A stretch of DNA of 64,000 nucleotides, taken from assembly GCA_965178635.1 (NCBI GenBank), contig CBCXVT010000010.1, positions 124,001 through 188,000 of the forward strand, read 5' to 3'. The notes beneath the pieces are model-generated. The model ran no database searches. It was not told the DNA's origin and worked only from the letters and a program-made list of their open reading frames with translations. Below are positions 27,205-36,600 of this stretch, piece by piece; the first letter of the stretch is position 1, and the number at the start of each line of letters is the position of its first letter. The position numbers and the translations under genes were made by a program. This DNA comes from GCA-2733415 sp965178635 (GTDB lineage Bacteria > Bacteroidota > Bacteroidia > Flavobacteriales > Flavobacteriaceae).

Positions 27205-28137
27205 ATGAGCGAATTAAGTGTAAACCATTTATTAGGAATTAAATACATTCAACCAGAAGATATTGAGTTGATATTTAAAACAGCTGATCATTTTAAAGAA
27301 GTTATCAACCGGCCAATTAAAAAAGTACCTTCTTTACGTGATATTACTATAGCTAATTTGTTTTTTGAAAATTCAACACGTACAAAGTTGTCTTTTGAAT
27401 TAGCAGAAAAACGCCTATCAGCAGATGTGGTTAATTTTTCTGCAGCGCAATCATCTGTTAAAAAAGGGGAGACATTAATTGATACTGTAAATAATATTTT
27501 ATCTATGAAAGTGGATATGGTGGTTATGCGTCATCCAAACCCTGGAGCTGGTGTGTTTTTATCAAAACACATTGGGGCTAGTATAATAAATGCAGGTGAC
27601 GGCGCACACGAACACCCTACACAAGCTTTATTAGACTCGTATTCTATACGTGAAAAGCTAGGAGAGGTAGCTGGTAAAAATGTTGTTATTGTGGGAGATA
27701 TATTACACTCTCGTGTAGCTTTATCAAATATATTTGCATTGCAGAAACAAGGTGCTAATGTGAAAATTTGTGGTCCAAAAACACTAATCCCAAAACATAT
27801 TGAAAAGTTAGGAGTTAGTGTAGAAACTAATTTACGTAAAGCATTAGAATGGGCAGATGTCGCCAATATGTTACGCATACAAAATGAACGCTTAGATATC
27901 AGTTATTTTCCATCTACTAGAGAGTATACGCAACAATTCGGTGTAACTAAGGATTTACTAAATTCACTTGATAAAGAGATTGTAATCATGCACCCTGGGC
28001 CAATTAATAGGGGAGTAGAAATTACAAGTGATGTTGCCGATTCTGATCAGGCCATCATATTAAATCAGGTAGAAAATGGTGTAGCCATTAGGATGGCAGT
28101 TATTTATTTATTAGCTTCTAAAATAAAACAATTATGA
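27205..28137 (+). CDS. pyrB: Aspartate carbamoyltransferase catalytic subunit
   Basis: A 310-residue ATCase that condenses carbamoyl phosphate with aspartate, the committed step of pyrimidine synthesis. The carbamoyl-phosphate loop is FFENSTRTKLSFELAEKRL (about 52-70). The 80s loop is SSVKKGET, and DGAHEHPTQALLD and IMHPGPINRGVEI complete the active site. No pyrI regulatory subunit is adjacent, as is common in Bacteroidota. The 3' end overlaps the next start by 4 bp (ATGA), so translation is coupled. Confidence 0.96.
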   Translation: MSELSVNHLLGIKYIQPEDIELIFKTADHFKEVINRPIKKVPSLRDITIANLFFENSTRTKLSFELAEKRLSADVVNFSAAQSSVKKGETLIDTVNNILSMKVDMVVMRHPNPGAGVFLSKHIGASIINAGDGAHEHPTQALLDSYSIREKLGEVAGKNVVIVGDILHSRVALSNIFALQKQGANVKICGPKTLIPKHIEKLGVSVETNLRKALEWADVANMLRIQNERLDISYFPSTREYTQQFGVTKDLLNSLDKEIVIMHPGPINRGVEITSDVADSDQAIILNQVENGVAIRMAVIYLLASKIKQL

Positions 28138-28466
28138 TATTTAGCAAAACAGGAAATATTACAGTTATCACTCAAGAACGTGCTACTATAGTTGAATTAG
28201 TAGCTAATATTGATAAGAAATACGATCAAATAAAAGGAGATAATATTATTGTGAATTTATTCTCTGTAAAGGATATTCAAGACAATGCAATTAATGACTT
28301 TTTATCGGTGTCTAAAAAACATAAAGCTTCAAAAAAATCTTTTGTTTTAGTAAACGATAAAATTGATATTGATAATGCTCCTGAAGACTTATCAATTGTG
28401 CCTACATTACAAGAAGCACATGATATTATTGAAATGGAAGAAATTGAGCGTGATTTAGATTTTTAA
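28134..28466 (+). CDS. Conserved hypothetical protein between pyrB and rnz
   Basis: A 110-residue, soluble, acidic protein with alternating strands and helices (NIIVNLFSVKDIQDNAINDFLSV, then SFVLVNDKID and VPTLQEAHDIIEMEEIER). The pattern strand-helix-strand-helix and the closing TLQEAHDIIEMEE are reminiscent of STAS/SpoIIAA-like domains, but no phosphorylatable Ser motif is obvious. It is translationally coupled to pyrB and 36 bp from rnz. I associate it with a small flavobacterial family that accompanies RNase Z; no function is established. Confidence 0.7.
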   Translation: MIFSKTGNITVITQERATIVELVANIDKKYDQIKGDNIIVNLFSVKDIQDNAINDFLSVSKKHKASKKSFVLVNDKIDIDNAPEDLSIVPTLQEAHDIIEMEEIERDLDF

Positions 28467-28502
28467 AAACCTTGTTTCATATAAATTTCAGATAATACTT
28501 AT

Positions 28503-29408
28503 ATGAAATTAACTATTCTAGGCTGTTACAGCGCAACTCCAAGAGCTTTTACCAATCCGACAGCACAAGTATTAGATATTAAGGGAAACCTCTTTTTAAT
28601 TGATTGTGGTGAAGGTACACAAGTACAATTGCGAAAATTTAAAGTCAAGTTTTCAAGAATCAAACATGTTTTTATATCGCATCTACATGGTGACCATTTC
28701 TTTGGACTTATTGGGTTAATTTCTACATTCAGATTATTAGGAAGAGAAGCTGATTTACATATTTATGGACCAAAAGGTTTAAAAGATGTGATTATGCTTC
28801 AATTAAAATTAGGAAACTCTTATGGTGGTTATAATTTAGTATTTCATGAATTGGAATCTAAAGCATCTGAACTTATTTATGAAGATGATAAAGTAACAGT
28901 ACATACAATCCCTCTTGACCATAGAGTATATACCAATGGGTTTTTATTTAAAGAAAAAATAGGAGAACGTAAATTAAACATCGATGCTGTTTTAAATAAT
29001 GATATTGAACAGTGTGACTATAGAAATATAAAACTTGGGAAAGATGTTGAAAACAAACATGGTGACTTAATTCCTAATTCAAAGGTTACTTTTGATCCTG
29101 AACTTCCTAAAAGTTATGCGTTTTGTAGCGATACTAAATACACAGAAACGATATTACCTATAATTAAAAATACAACAGTGTTATATCATGAAAGCACATT
29201 TTTAGAAGAGCACGCACATCTATGTAAAAAAACGAAACATGCTACAGCAAAAGAAGCAGCAACTATTGCGTTAAAGGCTAATGTGAAACAGTTAATTTTA
29301 GGGCATTTTTCTACCAGGTACGGAGATATAAATTGCTTTAAAGAAGAAGCAAAAACTGTTTTTGACAAAGTACTTTTAGCAGATGATGGTAAAGAATTTA
29401 ATTTTTAG
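28503..29408 (+). CDS. rnz: Ribonuclease Z
   Basis: A metallo-beta-lactamase nuclease of 301 residues, the short RNase Z form that trims tRNA 3' ends. The zinc-binding motif HLHGDHFFGL lies at about 60-69. Further ligands are in HAR-type and FCSDTKYTE segments, and the terminal LILGHFSTRYGD carries the last His. The exosite region for tRNA binding falls around residues 145-200. Its final 11 bp overlap the convergent SRPBCC gene (29398). Confidence 0.95.
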   Translation: MKLTILGCYSATPRAFTNPTAQVLDIKGNLFLIDCGEGTQVQLRKFKVKFSRIKHVFISHLHGDHFFGLIGLISTFRLLGREADLHIYGPKGLKDVIMLQLKLGNSYGGYNLVFHELESKASELIYEDDKVTVHTIPLDHRVYTNGFLFKEKIGERKLNIDAVLNNDIEQCDYRNIKLGKDVENKHGDLIPNSKVTFDPELPKSYAFCSDTKYTETILPIIKNTTVLYHESTFLEEHAHLCKKTKHATAKEAATIALKANVKQLILGHFSTRYGDINCFKEEAKTVFDKVLLADDGKEFNF

Positions 29409-29829
29409 ATTCTAAATGCGATTTAAATTTATCTACCCATTTCTGAACTTGTTTCTTGAAAAAACTAGGCGCAATTGTCGACATGATTTTCATAAAGATT
29501 CCTCTAAATTCTAAATATTCAATTTCAGTATAATACTCAGTAGTTTCGGTATTTACTTCTTTAAAACACACTTTCATAGTATTGCTACAGTATTTATGAT
29601 CATATTGTCCAATAAATACATCTGGTAAATTATGTTCAATTATGGTTTCAATTAAATCAAATTTTTCATAAACAAATTTTGCTTTAGCTCCAGGTTTACC
29701 TTGTTCAGTTGATATTGGAATAATTTCAATAAAACCGTCTTGACAAATTTTCATCACTTCGGGGTCTTCAAATGCTTTTGATACATCATGGATATTTCTA
29801 TTAATTGTTACTGAGTAGTTAAATTTCAT
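29398..29829 (-). CDS. SRPBCC / polyketide-cyclase-like family protein
   Basis: A 143-residue helix-grip-fold protein that binds a hydrophobic ligand. It has the strand-rich start MKFNYSVTINRNIHDVSKAF, internal strands TEYYTEIEYLEFRGIFMKIM and an amphipathic C-terminal helix (FFKKQVQKWVDKFKSHLE), the usual START-like plan. I start at the second Met, because the first (29841) adds only MFSN. It is divergent from pdxH across a gap of about 55 bp. The ligand is unknown. Confidence 0.75.
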   Translation of the reverse strand: MKFNYSVTINRNIHDVSKAFEDPEVMKICQDGFIEIIPISTEQGKPGAKAKFVYEKFDLIETIIEHNLPDVFIGQYDHKYCSNTMKVCFKEVNTETTEYYTEIEYLEFRGIFMKIMSTIAPSFFKKQVQKWVDKFKSHLESKN

Positions 29830-29884
29830 ATTTGAAAACAATTTTGTGTTGTATAAAGATAATTAATTCTTGTAAATTGCAGTT

Positions 29885-30529
29885 ATGAATAAAGACTTGA
29901 GTAATTATAGAAAATCTTACGAAAAATCGGAACTTTTAATATCTAATGTTCCTGATAATCCATTACAGTTATTTCAGACTTGGTTTTATGAAGTTGATGC
30001 TTCTGACGCTATTGATGAAGCTAATGCAATGACAATATCTACAATTGGTTTAGATGGTTTTCCAAAGAGTAGAGTAGTGTTGCTTAAAAAATACACGCAT
30101 GAAGGATTTATTTTCTATACCAATTATAATAGTGAGAAAGGAAAAGCGATATCAGCTAATAATAATGTGTGTATTTCATTTTTTTGGCATGCAGCTGAGA
30201 AACAGATTATAATAAAAGGAAAGGCAGAAAAAATAGCAGAAAATCTCTCAGATGGTTATTTTGAGTCGCGACCTAAAGGCAGTCAGTTAGGTGCTTTAGT
30301 TTCTAATCAAAGTGAGATTGTAGCTAAAACTACATTAGAAGAAAAATTAAAAGATTTAGAAAAGGTATACAAAGATAAAGACATTCCTCGACCAAAACAT
30401 TGGGGAGGTTATATTGTAAAACCTGTTGAAATTGAATTTTGGCAAGGCAGACCGAACAGATTACATGATAGAATCCGCTATCAATTGCAGGAAGATTATA
30501 CCTGGAAAATTGATCGTTTAGCGCCTTAA
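29885..30529 (+). CDS. pdxH: Pyridoxamine 5'-phosphate oxidase
   Basis: An FMN-dependent enzyme of 214 residues that oxidises pyridoxamine- or pyridoxine-phosphate to pyridoxal 5'-phosphate. Signature segments are SRVVLLKKYTHEGFIFYTNYNSEKG (FMN site), ISFFWHAAEKQI, SQLGALVSNQS, PRPKHWGGY and the C-terminal EFWQGRPNRLHDRIRY. It is complete. It supplies PLP for enzymes such as the ornithine aminotransferase at 54601. The stop codon lies 3 bp before the structured repeat block. Confidence 0.96.
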   Translation: MNKDLSNYRKSYEKSELLISNVPDNPLQLFQTWFYEVDASDAIDEANAMTISTIGLDGFPKSRVVLLKKYTHEGFIFYTNYNSEKGKAISANNNVCISFFWHAAEKQIIIKGKAEKIAENLSDGYFESRPKGSQLGALVSNQSEIVAKTTLEEKLKDLEKVYKDKDIPRPKHWGGYIVKPVEIEFWQGRPNRLHDRIRYQLQEDYTWKIDRLAP

Positions 30530-30532
30530 ATT

Positions 30533-30794
30533 AAAAACTACTCCGCGTATTTATCAACTTAAACCCTAATAATTACACAATCTTCGATATTACACGAAGT
30601 AGTTTTTGTTTTTTTTAATATGATGAGAAATCACTTCATGAAATTATCTGCTTAAACCCCAAGTAATACACAATATTGATAGTATTCACGAAGTAATTTC
30701 TGTTATGTTTTTATAATAAAAACTGCTTCAGGTTTATACCTAACTTAAACCCTAATAATTACACAATCTTCGGTATTTACGCCGAAGCAGTTTT
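30533..30794. ncRNA. Three tandem 93-nt structured hairpin repeats
   Basis: Three hairpins lie in the pdxH-ompA gap at exact 93-bp spacing (shared motif CTTAAACCC begins at 30558, 30651 and 30744). Outer stems: 30533-30542 with 30598-30607; 30626-30637 with 30690-30701 (one mismatch); 30719-30729 with 30784-30794. The stem sequences differ but stay paired (ACTACT/AGTAGT, ACTTC/GAAGT, ACTGCTTC/GAAGCAGT). An inner stem also covaries: TATC/GATA in units 1 and 2, ATACC/GGTAT in unit 3. The apical loop of about 30 nt is the conserved part (CTTAAACCCTAATAATTACA in units 1 and 3). Conserved loop with compensated stems indicates selection on RNA structure. The transcribed strand is unknown; both neighbours read into it, and T-runs exist on both sides. 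Confidence 0.7.
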
Positions 30795-30804
30795 CAATGC
30801 TTTT

Positions 30805-32709
30805 TTATTTCATTTTTTCAATTACAAACTCTGTACGTCTGTTTGCTTGGTGTTCATCATCACTACATTTTACACCATCACCACAGTTATTTGTTAGTTT
30901 ATATTCACCATATCCTTTATGAGATGTGATGCGTTCTGGAGCAATGTTTTGTTCAATAAAGTAGTTGTAAGTTGAAGCAGCTCTTCTTGAAGATAAGCGT
31001 TCATTATATTTAGCTGATCCTCTTGAATCTGTATGTGACTCTATATGAATAATCATATCTTTATATTTATTCATAACTGCTATAATTTTATTCAATTCTG
31101 GTTTAGCATCTTCTCTAATGTCACTTTTATCAAAATCAAAATAGATGATATCTGTACTCAAATCTGCTAAAATGTTCATGTCCTTCAATGGTTCTAATTC
31201 TAAATTGACTACCATCTCGGTATATGATTCTTGGTTGTAAGAACTGAATGCTTTAATAGTGTTTTCAAACTTTGGTTTGTCACCATTTAATTGATAATTA
31301 TGATCTCGTTCAATAATTTTTTCATAATACCCATCTATACCTGTAGTAATTTCAAAGACTATTTCTCCTTTACTATTTGATAGTATTATTGTTGCATTTT
31401 CTAAAGGTTCTTGTGTTATTTTATCTGTAATAATTCCTTTTAGGGTAAAATCTATGGCACGTGTAAAAGTGTAAATATCATCATCACCTACACCGCCATC
31501 TCTATTAGACGCTAAATACCCTTCTGATCCAGATTCATTAATATTAAAAGCAAAGTCATCACGATTACTATTTATTGGTTCACCTAAATTCGAAACATTT
31601 CTATACGTTTCATCATTATGCTCAGCAACGAATATATCTAATTGTCCAAGTCCTAAATGACCTTCCGAAGAAAAATATAATTTTTGTTCCGCAGAATTGT
31701 AATACGGAAACATTTCATTTCCTTCGGTGTTAATTGTTGGTCCTAGATTCATTGGTTTTCTAACGCCTCCACGCTCATGAATTTCTGATACATAGATATC
31801 GGTTCCTCCATAGCCTCCTGGCATGTCTGATGTGAAAAATAATTTTTTACCATCGGCACTTATTGACGGGTGTCCAACCGAGTAAGCGTCACTACTAAAG
31901 AATAATGGGATGCTATTTCTCCATTGGCCTTCAATCCATTCTGCTTTAAATATTTTTAAGTTATTGACATTATTATCATCTTTAATTTCATTTTTATTGA
32001 AGTAGTTATTTCTGGTAAAAAACATATATTTTCCATCTGGAGTAAAACATGCTGCTCCTTCATGAAATTTTGTGTTTACACCTTCTTCTAATCTTGATAT
32101 TGCACTAGAAGTGTCATTGACTTTAAAAATATCTAAAAATGGTTGATTGTTCCAGTTGTATAAACGTTTTACACTTGCATCTTCATCTTCTCTTGCTGAT
32201 ACAAAATAGGTGTCCCCTTTGTACCTGATTGCTCCATAATCACTATTTACAGTATTTAAAGGGCTATTAGTAACAGTATATCTTTTTTTTCGTTTTTGTA
32301 TAACATCAATAAAGTCTAAATCATTAAAGAATTGATCTACTCTTGAGTCAACCACTCCTGTAGCTTTAAATTTACGCATCCATTTTTCTGATTTTTTATA
32401 ATCGCCAGAAGCTCTTAATGCTTGCGAATAAGCGTAGTAATATTTTGGATCAACATTTTTGCTTTTAACTACTCTTTTATAGTATTGCATTGCATGTTGT
32501 GGCTGACGCAATAACATATAACAATCTCCCAATTGTTTGTTTACATGAATATTGTTTGGGTCTTTGTCATAAGCATCTTGATAAAATTCAATTGCTTTAA
32601 CGTATGAGAATTTATCAAATAATTTATCCCCATGATTTATTTTTCCACTCTGTGCATATAGTGTTATGCTTGTTAGGAAAATACTGATATATAGAATATA
32701 TGTTTTCAT
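30805..32709 (-). CDS. OmpA family protein with TPR and PD40 (WD40-like) repeats
   Basis: A 634-residue envelope protein. It has a signal peptide (1-19, ending LYAQS). TPR-like helices span about 22-120 (DKDPNNIHVNKQLGDCY), and PD40 beta-propeller blades span about 140-400 (FTPDGKYMFFTRN, SADGKKLFFTSDMPGG, EQKLYFSSEGHLG). A carboxypeptidase-regulatory-like beta domain follows (about 410-500). The C-terminal OmpA peptidoglycan-binding domain runs about 515-634 (IYFDFDKSDIRED, IESHTDSRGSAKYNERLSSRRA, NRRTEFVI). The layout resembles PorE of the type IX secretion system. It is the last gene of the adhesin-PorP operon, 2 bp after porP. Confidence 0.92.
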   Translation of the reverse strand: MKTYILYISIFLTSITLYAQSGKINHGDKLFDKFSYVKAIEFYQDAYDKDPNNIHVNKQLGDCYMLLRQPQHAMQYYKRVVKSKNVDPKYYYAYSQALRASGDYKKSEKWMRKFKATGVVDSRVDQFFNDLDFIDVIQKRKKRYTVTNSPLNTVNSDYGAIRYKGDTYFVSAREDEDASVKRLYNWNNQPFLDIFKVNDTSSAISRLEEGVNTKFHEGAACFTPDGKYMFFTRNNYFNKNEIKDDNNVNNLKIFKAEWIEGQWRNSIPLFFSSDAYSVGHPSISADGKKLFFTSDMPGGYGGTDIYVSEIHERGGVRKPMNLGPTINTEGNEMFPYYNSAEQKLYFSSEGHLGLGQLDIFVAEHNDETYRNVSNLGEPINSNRDDFAFNINESGSEGYLASNRDGGVGDDDIYTFTRAIDFTLKGIITDKITQEPLENATIILSNSKGEIVFEITTGIDGYYEKIIERDHNYQLNGDKPKFENTIKAFSSYNQESYTEMVVNLELEPLKDMNILADLSTDIIYFDFDKSDIREDAKPELNKIIAVMNKYKDMIIHIESHTDSRGSAKYNERLSSRRAASTYNYFIEQNIAPERITSHKGYGEYKLTNNCGDGVKCSDDEHQANRRTEFVIEKMK

Positions 32710-32711
32710 AA

Positions 32712-33626
32712 TTAAAAGTATCTAGGTGATTTATATTTTGTTGTTGGGAACTTGAATTCATAAATTAAAATGATTTCATGTGATCCTGAAGTGTATTGTC
32801 TGATATCTGAAAAGGAGTATTCATAAGCATAACCTACTCTAAATTGTGGCGTTATTTTCATATCGAATATTCCACCAAAAGCATCATCATGTCTATAAGA
32901 TCCACCAATCCAAAATTTTTCATATAGTAAGAATAATGCACTAACTTCAACAGATAGGGGAGTCCCTTTAGTGTATTTAGTAGAGAAAGATGGCTTTAAT
33001 TTGGTATTTGCGCTTAAGTCAAATACATATCCACCAATCATATAATAGTGATTTCTTTCTAAAGCAACATAATCGTCATTTTTGTTATAGTCATTAGATA
33101 ACAATCTTGGAGATGAAACCCCTAAGTACCATTTATTAGTATGATAATACGCACCAGCACCTACATTTGGTGTCCATCTGTTTAGTTTTTCTTGAAAAGT
33201 TGGATCTTCATAAACTGATGGGAAACCAAATAGTTCCTCATCAATTTTATATTGACTAAACCCTCCTTTCATACCAAGAGATAAGAAGTGTTCATCTTTA
33301 ATTTGAATAGTATAGGAGTAGTCAACGTAAAATGAAGTAAAGTTTTCATATCCAGCTTGATCACTCATAACAGATAATCCTAGTCCCATTTTATTATTAC
33401 GCAATGGTGCGTTAGCAGAAATTGTAGATGTTCTTGGTGCATCTGTTACACCCACCCATTGATTTCTGTTTACAGCAACGGCATATAAAGCTCCTCTACT
33501 ACCAGCATAGGCTGGGTTTACAGCTACAGTATTGTACATGTAGTGAGAAAATTGTGGTTGCTGTTGAGCGCTTACTAAATTTGGGGCACTAAGTAGGCTA
33601 ATCATGATTAAAATTACTTTTTTCAT
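32712..33626 (-). CDS. PorP/SprF family type IX secretion system membrane protein
   Basis: A 304-residue outer-membrane beta-barrel with signal peptide (1-20). The conserved N-terminal segment QFSHYMYNTVAVNPAYAG then NRNQWVG is diagnostic of the PorP/SprF family. In Flavobacterium johnsoniae, SprF lies next to the SprB adhesin gene and is required for SprB to reach the surface. The same order (adhesin, then PorP/SprF, 18 bp apart) is seen here. I infer that this protein anchors or exports the 2419-residue adhesin. Confidence 0.93.
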   Translation of the reverse strand: MKKVILIMISLLSAPNLVSAQQQPQFSHYMYNTVAVNPAYAGSRGALYAVAVNRNQWVGVTDAPRTSTISANAPLRNNKMGLGLSVMSDQAGYENFTSFYVDYSYTIQIKDEHFLSLGMKGGFSQYKIDEELFGFPSVYEDPTFQEKLNRWTPNVGAGAYYHTNKWYLGVSSPRLLSNDYNKNDDYVALERNHYYMIGGYVFDLSANTKLKPSFSTKYTKGTPLSVEVSALFLLYEKFWIGGSYRHDDAFGGIFDMKITPQFRVGYAYEYSFSDIRQYTSGSHEIILIYEFKFPTTKYKSPRYF

Positions 33627-33644
33627 AATGATTGTGTTTTAGAT

Positions 33645-36600
33645 TTATTTAGTGCTTAAGTAAACATGTCCGGTAATAGGTTTGATGTCCCTATTTCTAA
33701 TTTCAATGATGTAATAGTATGTTCCAGTTGGTAAATTATTATTACCTCCTATAGTAACTCCTCCTTGAGCAGTTCCTCTCCATCGTCCTTTCTTAGAGTC
33801 ATATACATCACTTTGGTAAACGAGTGCTCCCCATCTGTTAAATATTTTTAAGCTAGGTGTTCCACAGTCGTCTATACCTTCAACTTTAAAGTAATCGTTG
33901 TAAATATCACCGTTAGGAGTGATTGCTTTAGAAATGAATTTATCCTCTAAACAGTCGCAATCAGGTTGAACAAGTAGTATTTGTTCTTTAATAGTTTTAT
34001 TTTCACAATCGTCAGATATGGTCCAAGTTCTAATGATTTGATAATCTTCTGAACCTTCGGTCCCTATGGTAGTTTCTGTAAATACTACAGTGGCTTCATC
34101 TGAACAATTCTCTTCTATATCAAGTTCAGGTACTGGTGGTACTTCATTACAATAGAATACAATATCATCTAAGTATGTTAATACCTCTGGTGCAGTAGTA
34201 TCAGATATTACAAATGTTCTTTCTTGAATTTCAGAGACTAATCCACATTCATCTGTAGCAATAATATTGATAGTCATTGTGTATGAACATCCATCTTCAA
34301 CCCATTGGCCTTCAGAAACACTTAATGTTGCTTCACCACAATTATCGGTAGCAGTGATGTTAGCAAAATCATCTCTCCATATAATATATTCTTCATTAAG
34401 AGATGGGTCCGTTCCAGTACATTCTGCGCTGCCATCATCTCCTTCAGATAATAATGGTTGTGTGGTATCTACTATAGTAACCACTTGAACATGTTCAATT
34501 GAGTTACCTGCACAATCATTAGCTACCCAAGTTCTTGTGATAGTGTAGTTGTTACTACATCCGCTATCCTGATTTGTAATTTCTTCAGACGGCGTAATTA
34601 TGATATCTGACATATCAGAACAGTTGTCAGTTGCAGTAAGAATCACATCTTCTAAAGCTGGAATATTATCGCTACATTCTAAAGTGACATCTAGCGGTAA
34701 TGAACTGGCATCAAAAGTAGGAGCAGTGTTGTCTTCAACTGTGATCACTTGTACATGTTCTACAGAATTCCCTGCGCAATCATTTGCTATCCACGTTCTA
34801 GTGATTGTGTAGTTATTACTACAATCATCATTTTGATTTGTGATGATTTCAGAAGGTGTTATAATGATATCTGACACATCAGAACAGTTATCTGTTGCAG
34901 TAAGAATTACATCTTCAATAGCTGGAATATTATCGCTACATTCAAGAGCTACATCTTGCGGTAACGAACTGATATCAAATACTGGAGCAGTGTTATCCTC
35001 AACTGTAATTACTTGTACATGTTCTACAGAATTCCCTGCGCAATCATTCGCTATCCACGTTCTAGTGATTGTGTAGTTATTGCTACACTCATCATTTTGA
35101 TTAGTGATGATTTCTGATGGTGTTATAATGATGTCTGACACATCAGAACAGTTATCAGTAGCAGTAAGGATCACATCTACTAGAGCAGGGATGTTATCAC
35201 TACATTCTAGAGTTACATTTTGCGGTAAAGAACTAACGTCAAAAACAGGTGCAGTGTTATCTTCAACTGTAATGACTTGTATGTGTTGAATTGAATTCCC
35301 TGCACAGTCGTTAGCAGTCCACGTTCTTGTAATGATGTAGTTGTTACTACAGTCATCATCTTGGTTTGTAATTATTTCAGTTGGCGTGATGATTATATCA
35401 GAAACATCAGCACAATTATCAGTAGCTGTAAGAATTACATCTTCTAAAGCAGGAATATTATCGCTACATTCTAAAGTGATATCTTGCGGTAATGAACTAT
35501 CGTCAAAAGTAGGAGCAGTGTTATCTTCAACTGTAATTATTTGTATATGTTGCGTACTGTTCCCTGCGCAGTCAGTCACTGTCCAAGTTCTTGTAATAGT
35601 GTAGTTATTAGCACACTCATCATCATTTCCTGTTAATACTTCGGTAAAAGAAATTGGAATATTATTTCCACAATTATCTGCAACAGTTAACACTGCTGCT
35701 TCAGGAATTGCGTCACACTCAACAGTCACATCATCTGGGATATCTCCTGATAATACAGGTACTGAGTTATCTTCAACCGTGATTACTTGTGTGTGTGCAG
35801 TTATATTCCCAGCACAGTCAGTTACTGTCCAAGTTCTGTTTATGGTATAATTTGTAGCACATCCGTTAGGATCAGCAACAATTTGCTCATTGAAATCAAC
35901 ATCTAAAGTTGTGTCGCAATTATCGGTTGCAGTCACTATATCTGCATCTGGAATGCTATCACATTCTACGGTAGCATCTGCAGGAAGAGCTGACAATACT
36001 GGTGCTGAGCTATCCTGAACAGTGATTACTTGAACATGTTCAATAGTGTTCCCTGCACAATCATTCGCTATCCATGTTCTAGTGATTGTGTAGTTATTGC
36101 TACACTCATCATTTTGGTTTGTAATGATTTCTGAAGGTGTTATTACGATGTCTGATACATCAGAACAGTTGTCCGTTGCAGTAAGAATCACATCTTCTAA
36201 AGCTGGAATATTATCGCTACATTCAAAAGTGATATTTTGCGGTAAAGAACTGGCGTCAAATGCTGGTGCAGTGTTGTCTTCAACAGTAATGACTTGTACA
36301 TGTTGAATTGAATTCCCTGCACAATCATTAGCTACCCACGTTCTAGTGATTGTGTAGTTATTACTACAGTCATCATTTTGATTTGTGATGATTTCTGATG
36401 GTGTTATAATGATGTCTGACACATCAGAACAGTTGTCCGTTGCAGTAAGAATTACATCTTCAAGAGCCGGAATATTATCGCTACATTCAAAAGTGATATC
36501 TTGCGGTAAAGAACTGGCGTCAAATGCTGGTGCAGTGTTGTCTTCAACAGTAATGACTTGTACATGTTGAATTGAATTCCCTGCGCAATCATTTGCTATC

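Noticed and set aside
30598..30620. Reading the first hairpin at 30533-30607 as a simple terminator for pdxH
   Set aside because: A T-run does follow, but the loop is about 55 nt with conserved sequence and the unit recurs twice more at 93-bp spacing, so a plain terminator does not explain it. It may still terminate.
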